Assembly (NCBI GenBank): GCA_009869945.1
Contig: WIXG01000344.1
Location: forward strand, 17,525-81,524
DNA: 64,000 bases
Direction of reading: 5' to 3'
Source: Mesaphorura yosii
Lineage: Eukaryota > Arthropoda > Collembola > Poduromorpha > Tullbergiidae
The notes under the pieces were generated by a model that made no database searches, was not told the DNA's origin, and saw only the letters and a program-made list of their open reading frames with translations. Position 1 is the stretch's first letter. Each line of letters begins with the position of its first letter. The translations under genes and the position numbers were made by a program. Below, piece by piece: positions 26,401 through 39,017 of this stretch.

Positions 26401-29400
26401 TCTGCGAATTAATTAGCATCGGAATGGTAAAATTATAATTTTTTAGGCGCATGTTTACGAAAGCCCCACGTCACTCTCTTGACATTTCAGGAATTTACGC
26501 TCAAAAGCAGAAAAACTTGTGAAAAAGAAAGTTCAAGCGAATTGTTGTAGTCTAGCTCGCCTTCTGTTTTCTTTGTGATTGTGATGTCTGATGAATGTAC
26601 TTAGATAGTTTTGGTTCACTGCTCTAGATCATTTGAGAACTCGGCTCAAGAGTCTGTAGAAACTTTTTTCTTAACTCCAATTTCTTTCCAGCACTTCGCG
26701 GCCTCAACTTTCTTTTCAATCGAGGTGTGTGTTTAGTTTGTATGGATTAGTTTGATCTCATTTTGTTTTAAAACTCTACCTGCTTGTTTTAAAAGTTCTG
26801 TCAATGAAGTCTCTACTTTTCGACTCGTTATCTCGCTCCACACACTCGACGCCTGCCTTTCAGTGGTAACATAATAGAATCTAGCCCATACCTTCGCTGT
26901 CTTGCACATCTTTTTGACTCGTTCAGGGTCGCACTTGGATAATTGGCTGCAAACTTTTTCATGAATAATTTTCTTCTTTCTTTTGAACCGCGGACCGGAC
27001 TACACTGCTTTTGTTTCCACGGAGATTTTTCAAGTTTGGGAGATTTTTCACGGTAAAAACATCATTCTTTGACGGAATGATGAAAGAATCCTTCCGATCT
27101 TGCCTGAATTAAGCCCTACTTTTATGAAGGGCTCTGAATTTTGCTGAATAAGACGCAAAACACTGGTGCAGAACTATGCATTTTGCAAGACAAACTTTAA
27201 TTGCCTTCTTTACAACTAGTTTCTTGTTCGGCCTCAGTTTTTTGCGTCTCGCTATAAGCAGACTCAGCGGAAGTGACTCGGAGCCTAGATACTGAATACA
27301 GGCAGTCAAGTAAAGTAATTTGCATTAGCGCAAGACACAAGCCAAAAATGCTGGCAAACCATAAAGTAAAGTAGGATGAGACAAATTAATGAAATAGCGC
27401 AGCGCGTGGGTAATTAATTATGTAAGGGTTTAAGACGCACGCACGGCAAGGCAGGGAAAAAGTTTTGCGAGGATTTCTTATTTTTGTGTTCCAAGAAAGT
27501 GAAGCTTCTCATTTGACTTGAAAATTGGCTGACGTTAAAGGCAGATCTGGGAAACTGGGATTTCTGGCAAGAAATACTTCAAGAAGATTATGCTTTAAGC
27601 CTAATTAATTAATTGTTGTATGGAGATATGATGCATGAAGCAGACTTGGACGGAAGTTCATTCGCTTCTCAGGCTTCCAGCAAATTCTTGTACTAGTCGG
27701 TCTCGACTTGTTAATTCTTTTGTCCCACGCAAATTCTGAACTTAAGAAATACTTTTAGAATTAAGCTAAACAATACTCCGAATTTTGAGCTTGCCTTTAC
27801 GTGCATTTGCTTGAAGTATTTACGGACACTTTCTAAAGTTCAATTTAGGATCAGACGAAAATGGAAATATAAATATTTTGTTCCTGCCTTGTCTTGCCCT
27901 GTTTTTTCCCACAACCCCTCCACTGAGAGAAGCAAATGCGGAGTAAACGCGTAGTGTATGAGAGCGATGAACGAATAAACTCTCTCGGGCAAAGTTTATT
28001 TTATGAACGCCGTTTCGCTTTCGAGAAATGCGACGCAAATAATTTAAACATCCAGTTAATATGCAATATGCAAAGGTAAGTGGATACTTGACTACCGTGC
28101 TTGATGCATAAAATATTGCAAATTTGCCTGCGTGGTGCCCAGTGACAGAGTAACTTTGCTTGCTCACCTGCCCGTTTGCGCATCCATTACTTTTCTTGCG
28201 CACGATTCCGCTCTGCACAGTTCTCACATGAATCTTGCTTTCCAAAATATTACTTTTTGGCAAACTTTCCCATTTTTTTGAACATCAGCTTGACTGACTT
28301 TAGTAAGTCTCGCGCAACAAATTAGATTGATGTACAATCAACAACCGAAGCGAAAGGCGAATGCTTTGCTCGGCTCGCTGAAAATAGAAAATATACATTG
28401 TTGAATTCTTCCTTTGTCTTTAATTATAATTGGAACGTGATTACCAGTCAACAGTAATGAGATGTTGATTCAAATGCTAATGAGCGCATTGCGCATGACG
28501 CTTGATTTAACGAGACAAATGAGAGCTCAACGTTATAGATGAGCCATGAACTTCAAAGACTATTTTTAGGCCTGCCGCTTTATCAGTTTTCTTTTGTAAT
28601 TACAGGGCATTCGAGAATGGTGTTAATTGCTTTAACAACGTGTCGTGCTTCGAGGAAGACCACCGCGAGCATCTCATCATGCACATTCATGCGGAGTACG
28701 AAATCCTTAAATTCTTATGCTATAACGACTCGTTTCGAGTCTCGTGTCTACCCATACCCACCACGATGACGCCAACGACCCAGGCCGGGGAGTCCAGGCC
28801 CCGAGAAGAAGTTCGCTACAAAGAAGTAGCTGACCGGTGGAACAATTGCACCAAGACGCAAATGATGCGAGTGAATATGCTTCACGCTTGGAAGAAATCT
28901 GAGGATTTTTGCTGGTAAGCGAAAGCAGTATGCTCAAAGCTCGTTTCGTATTTATTGCATTACATTTTGTGTGCTTGCTCTTCTAGTATCAAAATCACAT
29001 TCACTGAATGCATCTCAGCCGGTAGTAGCGATAAGAATGAGCACAATACTACTCGATACCTGGAATCAATGAGTAGAACTTACGTGGAATTGCTTCGTCG
29101 TGAGAATAATCTGACGAGAACAGACGTGGAGAAGTGTGCGGCCGTAAAATCGGAGGCGTGTGTGCGGGGAAGTGATAATAAACCGAATAATGGTAAGACT
29201 CATTACGAGCTGGCAGGCAATAATGTAAGAAGCTTGCGCTTGGTGGTTCTTGGAAATGGTGTACAAGAAGGAATTTTTGGAAACAGGAAACGAGAACACG
29301 CACGCTTTGACCGACGTTCATCTCAGCGACGATACAAACACTCACGCCGCCGCCCGCGCGTCGCAGAACAAGAGGAAGTCCATGCAGGATCAATATCATT

Positions 29401-32400
29401 ATGAGTTTGAGTATGATGAAGACGAAGATGAAGATGATGATGAAGATAATGATGAAGATAATGACAGTTATCATCGCCATTATCATGATAGAAAAAGTGC
29501 GGGCGACAACGGGAAAGCGATGACAAAGTTGAGCAGTGCCAAGAACGCAGGCGGTACCGACGGGAAAGGCACAACTACCGGAGGAGGAACCAAGAAGAAA
29601 CTGCTGAGCAAGTGCAGCGAAGCCCTGGAAAAGTGTATCGAGCAAATCCCGCCGATGCCCGACGCCGGGATTCCTTCAACACTTCAAAGTGTCAAGAAAG
29701 CTTGCAGGTAAGCAAGCATCACATCATTGTCATTCGTGTGACGCGTCACGCCACAGCTAGGCTCTTGGTAAACAAGACGCAGATAAACCCAGACTCGAAC
29801 ACAGACAAGGCAATTATAGAGATTAGTTTATAATTGCATTAACGTGAAGCAGAAATTGACACAGCAACCCAGTGTCTTCAAGTCATGAGAGATGAAGTTT
29901 ATTCCAAAGCACTCCGTGTGCTCTCGGACGATACGCGCTAAGCAGTAAGCGGCCGCAAAAGTTTCGCGTACACAAAGTAAAGTTTGAGTTTTGAACCTCA
30001 TCTCGGGCGACCGTGTTTACTGAAAACAAAAAAAAAAAGTTTTTCCAATCATGAAGATGTCAACTGCTGGCACGACAAGCTGGTTGCGGAGTCGCGTGGC
30101 ATTTAGCTGTAGGAGTCCCAAGAGTGAGATCTTTTAGTGGACAATCTATTATAAAGTTATTTGAGTTTGTACCTCCACAACTGCTTCACATAAAATACCT
30201 TTATCACTTTAATTTCAATCATTGAAAGCGTAGGAGCGGAAATTGGAGTTGTTATCTGCTATGAAATTCCCTCAGCATTCCAGTGCTCTACTCTACTGGA
30301 GTGCGGATAGAAAGAAAGGACGTGCCACATGCTGTCCTGTTCGTATTTTCGCATTAAAATTTCGAGGAATCTGAACGCAAATACTAATGCTTGTAGTAAA
30401 TTCAGAAATTCTGTGGAATTTGACTTACTTCATTCGCCCTTAAAGTTAGTTCTCTCCATTCTTGTCCGTAAACAAACTATTGTTGGAAAGCATAATTTGC
30501 CTTGAACTTGAATTGTAAAGTTTAAATTAAGCTTTGTGAGTGAGAAGTTTGGCAAAAACAATTTCTAGTTCATGGCTTAAATATTCGCTGGGTGATCTAA
30601 CAACACTACATTGTGCCTAAATTCTTGCTCACCTAATTGCGAGTCATGAGGTTTTCGCTTCACGCTTCCTTAGAATTGAAAGTGTAAATCGCGTTCTCAG
30701 AAAGAATCCACGCTGCACTGGGCTCACAACTTTGTTTCGGCTGAACTTTGGCATGTGTGGAATAACACAAACTGTGAAGAGACGCGAGCAAATGTCGGCT
30801 CACTAATTAATTAACATCTTTTTTCAGTCCAAAGCAGTCCTAAAATCTCATTACTGGCTTGTTTTCAATGAGTCACTGAAACGTTTCGGAGAAAAAGTAC
30901 AAAAACTCCATAAAATGTCTCCAAGACAGGGCACCAGGCACAATAGTTACCACTTTTCGGAGAAGGTAATAACTTGTCAAACTGTACATGCATCTGTTGA
31001 ATTGATGGGTACCAAATTCTCAGAAGTTCTGTCTCACTAATGCTAATTGGCTGTTGGACGCCTTCTCCGCGAAAAGATTCGTGCCTGCGTTCTCAGTTCC
31101 ATTTAATATTTGAATTTATACGACCGTAGGCGTTTTCGTGCTAATGGAGGCGCAATGACAAAGCTCAATTGCATTTGTGACTTACAAAGCCGACAATATC
31201 AGGGAAGAAATTGAAGTTCTTGAAGAAACTTGGAATTTTTGGAATGCAGAAGTTTAGCTTGTCCTTCTTTATTTTAATAGTTTATTAGAAAATTTTACCA
31301 TGCTAGACTTGCACTTCCATTCAACAATCACCTGCAGCTTTGGAGTCTTTTTCCGCCTCTCTGCTGCAGAAATTGAATATTTCATAAGGAGAGACGGGAA
31401 TGAGAGTCTGACCGAGATAAAAAGTCTCATGTCTCATCAATCTTTCAGTTACTCAAGAAAAAGATCCCAAGAAGGCTTCTTCGACGTTTAATCGAAATCT
31501 GCCTTCCATACGGTCGGCTGGTCTGAAACACTTGAACACGTGCTTCCCGAATAAAGCTTCACATCGAAGATATTAAAATTCCAGGAAATCGAAGTCAGCC
31601 GACTAAAAGGGAACAGGACGGCAATTTGAATTGAATTCTTTCTGGGTCGATGAAATTACTACAGATGCAATGCTTGGAGATGTGAATATGTGCAACTGCT
31701 CTAATGCAAATGATAACGAGTAAAACGAGATATTTTATTGGAGTTCTGCTCCTCAAATGAAGTACGTACTTCCCAATCTAGTAATTTTAGGGAGATTTTG
31801 CTTTAGTAATTCGACATCTGTTCTCCTTTACTGAATTAATTCAAATGAATTTTTAAAGTCTAAACTTTAAAAGAAGTCATTCCAGCCAAGCAGATAACTA
31901 TGTCATTTATTAAAAAGCATTTTGCATTGACGCACGTCGGAAGTCAGTACACCGGCTTCTTTGTAAAGATAAAAGGCGTGGAAAGACACGGGAAGAGTTC
32001 ACGTTTTCCGCTCCGCTGAATTCTGTGTTTTAATGAATGTTTTAACGTTAATTAATTGAAAAATGATTAAAATCTGGCCTTCCTCTTAATCAATCATGAG
32101 ACGCTGTTGTGATCGACCTTAATTAAAAGTTCGCCATATAAGAAATTGCATCGATCGAAGCCATGATTACGAATAATTACTTGTCATTCAAATACTTGGA
32201 CGTTATCGTCACTCAACGTCAACAGCAGTGGGCCCATTAATTAGAACGAACGGTATTTTACATATTGTAATTAAATTATGAGTGTGATGAAGAAAATACT
32301 GCAGAGCTCTTCTCATTAGATTTCTTAGAATGCCGCCTCAGAAAAGTTCCAACCGGTTTTGTTTGTGCAGAATGCAGACTTATTTAAATGGTAATGAGAT

Positions 32401-35117
32401 TTGTTTTTAATTGCTAGTGAGCCAGAATTCACTCCTAGAACTTGAGCCAAAGTATAATTTATGAGTCACATGGATTTTCGATTGCATTTTCCGCACCTGC
32501 AAAATTTTAGCTTTATTCACACCGTAAATATTGACATTTTGTTCAGAACGTGTCCTTCTGCACTCATAAATCTTTCTCTTTGAACAAACGAACCAACTAA
32601 TGCCACTTCTGTCCCATTCGTGGGAAATCTCCCAACACAGCGCAGAATTCCAATGAAAGGAAGAAAGCGGTGAAGACTTTCTCTAAGAGTACGGAAAGAG
32701 GTATTTCAGGAATTCACGTTATGAGTAGTTAACAATAATTACAAGAAATCCTTAAGCCACAGTAAGAGTTATTTTCGGGTACGGGTTCCCAAAATATACA
32801 GCCAAGGCCAATTTATTGCAGTACAGTACATATGTGAAGGTAGTAAAGGAATTCCAATATCGGTACTTCCAGAAAGTCCACTTGTACAACTGCTGAGTTG
32901 TAGTTTTAGTGTTTGAACCCAAGTATCACACTCAGAGTAGCATAAACATTCGAAAATTAATTAATCGCATTGTATTTTGTACGCGAATCGTGCAAGAACA
33001 GCGGAAGCATTTGAATGAAAAAAGTTCTCCCGTCGGCGATTGAGCTGGAATTGGAACCTTGTTTCTAAATACTTATTTTCTGTATTTTGTACTTCATTAT
33101 CATTGCAGTGCATTTCACAACGGGACTGAATGCGTGAACAGGGCGACAAAGGACTGCTTGAATGAAAAGGAACGCCAACAAGTCCACAATTCAATTCTTG
33201 GTGCCCATGAAACCTTCACGTTTCTCTGCAATGATGACACATTCCGGTCAGCGTACCTGAAGCACGGCCCCTGCTACAATAAAATTTCAAAGCACTGGGA
33301 TAATTGCGTGAGGAAATTCATCTCTGCACTCAGACAGCTGAAAGACTCGCAAAAGTCCTTGGAAGTTTGCTGGTAAGCGAAAGTACAGCGCAGCATAGAA
33401 TTTTCCTCGCGTCCGCGTCGCATAGATTCCACCAGCTCAAGTTATACTTAAGTAAATTGAATTGAAGATTTGCCAACAAAAACGAGCGAAAACAGACTTC
33501 CGAAGAAAAATGTGGCTGTAATTCTGTGAGGAGACAGAGAGTAAGGCTAATGGCGTAAGGATAGTATAATTCGGTGCATAATACAATAATTTGGGCGATA
33601 TGGCACACTATTAGAATCGCGTGCTGAGGCTGAAGAATCAATTTACGAGATGCGAGATACGATTTAAGAATATATAATTTATCGGATTACGATTATGCCA
33701 AGTCGACCCGAGCCGCCGAAACGGGAAAGTCGTCACCCTTGCAATGCCATTCGACGCTTTCGCACACTAAATCCTGGCGTGGCACGGCACGGCGTAGCGG
33801 TGGCCCTGGCGCTGATTTATGCCAATTGCCTAGAAGCCTATAAAGTACATGCCAAACTAAAAGAAAGTAAAGTCAGAGTCGGATGAAAGTGAACTCAGCG
33901 TCTCCGCCGGCCTGGCCCAGTTTATGGCCCAACTCAGAATCACTGACTTTGCTGGATACGTGCAAGGCCTGAGAAGAGACCCGATATTAATTTTCCAAGT
34001 GAGCGACTTAACATAATGAGGACAAGACGTTCTGTGGTTGTGGCTGTACTAACGACCAGGTTCATGCTCGAGACTCAGGGCAAATCCTGGCGGGGTTTTT
34101 GGGCTTTGCACTTGACAACTGTACTGCGCGTAATCCCATCGTAAGATTCAGAGTCAGAATGCAGTGGTTTATGATTTTTTACAATATGACAAAACCGCTA
34201 CACAAACCACTCCTGTTCGGTTCCTGGCTTCTTCCATTATTTTTAAGGAAAAGGAAAGATTCGATTTATTTCGTTTATACATACTCCTGGTTTCCTCGAA
34301 GAATTTTGGAGAAAGTCGAAACGCCGAACGCCTGAGCGACAGACTTGTAATTGCGACAGTCACGTTTCCGCTTTTCTTCACAGAAATTTTCCTTCTTTTA
34401 CGGTGACTGAGTGACGGTGTTCACTTGATTAAGAATGTCGCACGTCGAAGAACACCGCACCATGATTGAATAACAATGATCCAAAGAAGCGTATCAGTCT
34501 GTATTGCAGAAAGGCGAAGGCCAACGTTTTGTATTGCTCTTTTACGACAGTACCAGAAAAGCGTCGAATCGAACTGTGGATTTTCCATGCGAGCTTACAG
34601 TTACTGTCGTCAATAAAAGTCCGAAGTCAAAGAAGTGACTCTGGTCCAGAATAAATTTACTGCTAATTTAATAGTGCAGGTCTCATCCGTTGTTTTTGTC
34701 CAATATTGATTTTCCGCTGTTTACTTATTCATTACATTACTGAGCCGCGTCTAGCGTCTGGAACTGACCGTCGATCGTGAACGTGTTTTTGTTTGTTTCA
34801 GCTTGCGGATGGCGTTCCTGCACTGCGTCATGGACGTCACGAACCGGTACTGTGATCACAACGCGACACAATTCATGCGACTTCTGAGCGAGACGTTGAT
34901 CCGTTCCACGATGCACAGCCACACGCCAAATCAGTGTCTCACTGTCAAAAGAGACCACTGTCCCATCGTCCAAAACTCTGCCGGCCGCTTCGGTCGCGCA
35001 GTCGGCCACCATGAAGGCTCAAGTCATCGTTTCACGTGGATTCTGGGACGCGTGGTCCTGTCGCTGACAATGATGGACCTCGTAACGGTTTATTACACTC
35101 GGTTTATTATTACTTAA
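23402..35117 (+). CDS. Two-module 27 kDa hemolymph glycoprotein-like (DUF1397-like) secreted protein
   Basis: Six exons: 23402-24312, 28606-28914, 28987-29192, 29287-29707 (its acceptor is the least certain), 33109-33372 and 34802-35117. They join in frame to 808 residues. A hydrophobic stretch near residues 36-52 (FPLLILTFAVATLTC) looks like a signal sequence preceded by a long basic N-region; M16 is an alternative start. About 200 Ser/Thr/Pro-rich residues follow, likely O-glycosylated. Two cysteine-rich modules then appear. Each starts C(x)6CxxQ(x)nIPSTxQ(x)nC, then AFxNGxxC, FLCxxDxFR, WxNC, a CWC at the exon junction, and an N/C-rich helix region. The linker between them holds an acidic Asp/Glu run. 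The module resembles the arthropod 27 kDa hemolymph glycoprotein family of unknown function. The C-terminus is hydrophobic, so membrane attachment is possible. Confidence 0.75.
29410..29466 (+). repeat. GAtGAAGAT simple repeat coding an acidic run
   Basis: An in-frame GAT/GAA/GAC-rich tract encodes about 20 consecutive mostly Asp/Glu residues in the linker between the two cysteine-rich modules. Confidence 0.65.
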
Positions 35118-37390
35118 ACGAAGAGGCATATGTGCACAGAATTTTAGTGCGAGTAAAGTCGGTAAAGTCGAAGGAGCATCGCATCAGGACAATAGACGAT
35201 ACAATCGGAGTATATTTTTATGGAGCATTAAGCAGAATTTTACAAGGCCCGGCCGTAGGAGAAGTGCGGAGTGCGGACCAAGACCAACTTTTACACAGTA
35301 CTAGTACACGTATTATTATGGCATTTGCGATTGCCATTGCGATATTTTGTAATATAAAATTTTACTGCGTGCGGCAGCACCCATTTGGAAGGATTTGATG
35401 AGTTTTATATCCATTTCATGATTCGTGTGCATGCAGCATTCGTGGAATTCAGCAAGCTGAATAACTTACTTAAATGTCTATTTAGACGAACACGTATTTG
35501 TTGTCCTGCCACTATTGCTTTATATTGGCCCGTTTTGAACTTATGACCTGGAAATGAAACTCTGAATGCTTGACTCAGCTGCATCACTAGAAGTAGAATT
35601 CAAATCTGGAGACGCTTATCTCATTTTTATAGCCAGGCATAAATATTTAGGCTGCTTGTTCGTGTTCTGCCGTGCTGTTAATGTCATTTATTAATATTGA
35701 ATTCTTTGCAAGACAGGTGTCATGTGTCGTATTGCGAATGTGCGAGCCAAATGCCATCAGCGTCGTGAGGCGAAGAGCGCCAGATTGAATGAACATTCGC
35801 ATTAGCTTTACTGTAATTCCGAAATTCGGATTATGGCAGGTTGTGCTTCATTGTCATTAAATTTTTCTTTGAAAATCATGGCATGGTGGTGCGGCCACGT
35901 CATAAGCCGCCTGGGCGGTCGCTGCCACTGCCTTCCCAAGAGAGATTTTTGTCATAATTGTTATGGATTCTATCCTGCTTGCCACCCTAGATAATGCCCT
36001 GCTGGCTCGTGGATCACGTATCCTTGCTTTCTCTTTCATCTTGCCTTTTGCGTTGGGTCCTGCTGCAGGTCATTTTTTCCTGAAATTGGGATCTGTCACC
36101 GACATCAATTTGTAATATGAAACACGATGATGATGGCAATGGCCATTAAATGTAATGAGAATTGGGCTTAAAGCTTAAAACCGCCCAGCCAGCATAAGAC
36201 CAAGTGGCTTAATATTATTATGGCTTATTTGGAGCGAACAGCGAAGCAGCTTGTGAGCTTATGTGAGCCTCTAGCAAGCAAGCTAATGCTCTCTGGAGTC
36301 AGGATAGCAGCGAAATCGAATTCTCTTGGGACTCGACCATGTAAACGCAGAAGCGGCAGCAGTGCGTCCTTTTCCCGTCCTGGCCCATTAACATTTCTCG
36401 CACAGAAATGGTCCTCGACCTTGCCCTGCCTGCCTGCTTTCTGCATGCTGCGCCACGCCATTAAGAGCGCACATGTTCTTAAGTACCGTACCAGTAGTCC
36501 AAGAAAAGTGGAAAGAAGGTTGGAAAAACCAATTTACTTGCTTAATTGCGTTAAAAACCAAAAATGAACTGCAAATTTCATTTTGGAGTGTGCATGCATG
36601 AGACACGTTGATGTTCTTGCTTCTTTCTAGGGTAAATATTTTACTCAAGCGTAAATCGTCGGTCCGTCCATTCTAAACATTGTATGCGGGTGTTAAACTG
36701 AAAACAGCACGAATCTGTGTTTTTAACCCATAAATTAAAAAATTGACGTTGTTAGTTCCTAGAATACCTGAATCTTACGTCTAATAAGATCAGTGTTTGA
36801 GAAAATTAGCTCATAATTCATGTTGGCGCTCTTCGACGTTTCCAACTTTTTTTTAGGACAGCACGAACGTAAGCGCCTGACTGAGAGTAGAATGCGCAGG
36901 ATAAAGTTGATGTCCGTTGGCATGGAATATGAATGAGTGAGGCTGCACTTCTTTACTTCAAGAATGGAATAGGAAATTAAATTTATGAGCCACGTGCAAA
37001 GTGCAAATTGGCAAATTCAATTTGGAACTTGTTGACTTTTACTAATGGAATTACGGTTTTGAATTTCCTGTTACATCTTTCATTTAGAGGTGGAGTTTTA
37101 TTTTATTTTTATGAATAAATTTTCAGTGCAAATATGGACGAAATGAGAAGTTGGAAGAGATTCATGTGATCTTTCTACTGATAACTAATTGCGCGCTTCT
37201 TGATTATTTGTACCTACGAGTGCAGAATATGATATTTTAAGTGATAGTACTAACCTGATATGTTATCTAAATTAAGAGTCATAGCAGAAACACATACTAT
37301 AGTAGAATGTACGTAATTGGACAATTATCCCGTTGTGATTAACTTGGTGATGGTGATTACTCTGATTACTGAATAAACTTGTATCTCTTC
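35118..37390. other. Intergenic stretch
   Basis: AT-rich sequence after the two-module gene with no supported coding exon on either strand. Confidence 0.45.
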
Positions 37391-37675
37391 TTACTCGCGT
37401 TTCATAACAAATTCACGCAACTTTTTTCGCGAAAGTTCGGTTTCTAACTTCCGTTTGGTCATAATAGTGGGCTTCTTACCAGAACCAGACTTTCTCTTCA
37501 TTGAAATTCCATTCTCCTGCCTTCTAATGATGTACATTGTGGATTTGGGCACACCTTCCGCTTGGAAGTGTTTGACGACATCTTGTTTGGCCCAGTCTGG
37601 ATGCAGGTCTAGGAGTCGTCCGACGCGCTCACAAAGTGTCTCTTGTCTCGACATTTTGCTTTGATCCACGTTCAC
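37391..37675 (-). mobile_element. Tc1/mariner-type transposase N-terminal fragment
   Basis: An open frame of about 94 codons on the minus strand encodes a helix-turn-helix region: LDLHPDWAKQDVVKHFQAEGVPKSTMY, then NGISMKRKSGSGKKPTIMTKRK. This matches the first DNA-binding domain plus GRP-like hinge of Tc1/mariner/IS630 transposases (HFxxxGxxxSTxYxxI, then KxGSGRP). The frame stops just after the hinge, and the second HTH and catalytic DDE/D domain are missing downstream. No terminal inverted repeats were found. It is a remnant, or possibly a domesticated DNA-binding domain. Confidence 0.65.
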
Positions 37676-39017
37676 GACAAACTCACAGAAAATCGTACTG
37701 CCTTACTCAGAATTAAATGAGGAATGAGAAAAAAATTGCTTCTAATGAAGAAAAATTCATCCCGCGCGAGGAAGTCGAAAATGAAGCCAGTCCGGATTTC
37801 ATGTTGCTACCCGTTACTTCTGATGTGCTCGGCTTTCATTCTGAAAGGCGAAACTATCGAATTCTTTTGCCTTTACATGCATAGAAGAGCAACTGAGTTT
37901 ATACGTTTTTCGTTTGCGTTGGGGGGTGGTAACTGAAACCCTAGACCTCTTCACCGGCATTTGCACTCTTTCATCTCGCCGATTTGCTCTTTATGAAATT
38001 AACATTTTTGCTCTCCGTTTACTTTGAAGTATTTCACCTCCGGCTGACAATTGTGAGAGCTTAGGGCTTAGAAGCCTAAAAAGTGCACAAATCTCCTTTT
38101 GAATTGGATGCAATATACTTTTACCAAGCTCGAGTTCTCACTAACTTTAATCAAGTAAATTTCATTGGGCTGAATTTTAGAAGGGAATGGTACAGAAGGT
38201 TCAAAGGAAAAGAGAAACCTCAGGATTTCAGCAGTTGTTGGAAAAAACATTTTTGATTGTATTCTTCCGCTACCGGAGCGAATGAGCAAAGCCGAAGCTG
38301 ACGCAAGAATGGAAGACCAGAAAATGAGTAGCCTGTAGCCGGAAAGGATTTGTTGACTTGTCAGTGTCCGTACTCCGTGCTCGCACAAATAAAACGACAC
38401 CAAACTTCAAGCGAAACGCGAAAAGCACAGCACAATGAGATAATGACATTGGGTTCCGAATAATTCGTCATCCTTTGACTGTACATATAAATCGTTGATG
38501 CGTGGAGAAGCTACACAAAATACCAGAACATTAAAACTATGGGTAATATTACAGGTGAAAGCGCTCTCTCGAGAATCCTGAAAATTCAGCTCTACGCTAG
38601 CGCTGGTACCTAGCCTCATGGCCAGCTTTATGACTACAACCCATTAAGGATAATTATTTATATGGCGGACGACTGAGCCCTTGTAAGACACCCTCAAGCA
38701 CACCTGCGCCCTGCTGAAAAGAATTGAAATTAAATTAAATTAACATAATACTGGCTTTATTCATACAATTAAACGAACAAACTAAATTCCAGTTGAAGCT
38801 TCTTTGTCTACGAGGGCGCATTGTCAGAAATGTTTTAAATGGCACAGACTAAAATAAATATCCTGAAATTGAAATGATCGAGAGAGTCATTTTCTATTAC
38901 AATTATGGCCAATTTAGCAGTGCAGCGATACTTTCGTCCTTCGTCGTCAGGTACATCCACAATGCACAAGCCCACACTTTCGGCTCTTGCTTCGCTAATT
39001 AATGCAGTATCTCTTGT
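37676..39017. other. Intergenic stretch with polyadenylation signal
   Basis: No gene supported. A minus-strand AATAAA (38756-38761) lies about 257 bp after the stop of the PHB-depolymerase-like gene and probably ends its transcript. Confidence 0.45.

Noticed and set aside
29049-29645. 198-codon minus-strand open frame with Ile/Phe-rich stretch
   Set aside because: It is the antisense of the acidic repeat and the module exons of the secreted protein; the hydrophobic run is the complement of GAT/GAA codons.
33695-33886. Short GC-richer open frame (MPSRPEPPKRES...) inside the last intron of the two-module gene
   Set aside because: No family resemblance, no polyadenylation signal and no splice sites that keep frame with neighbours.
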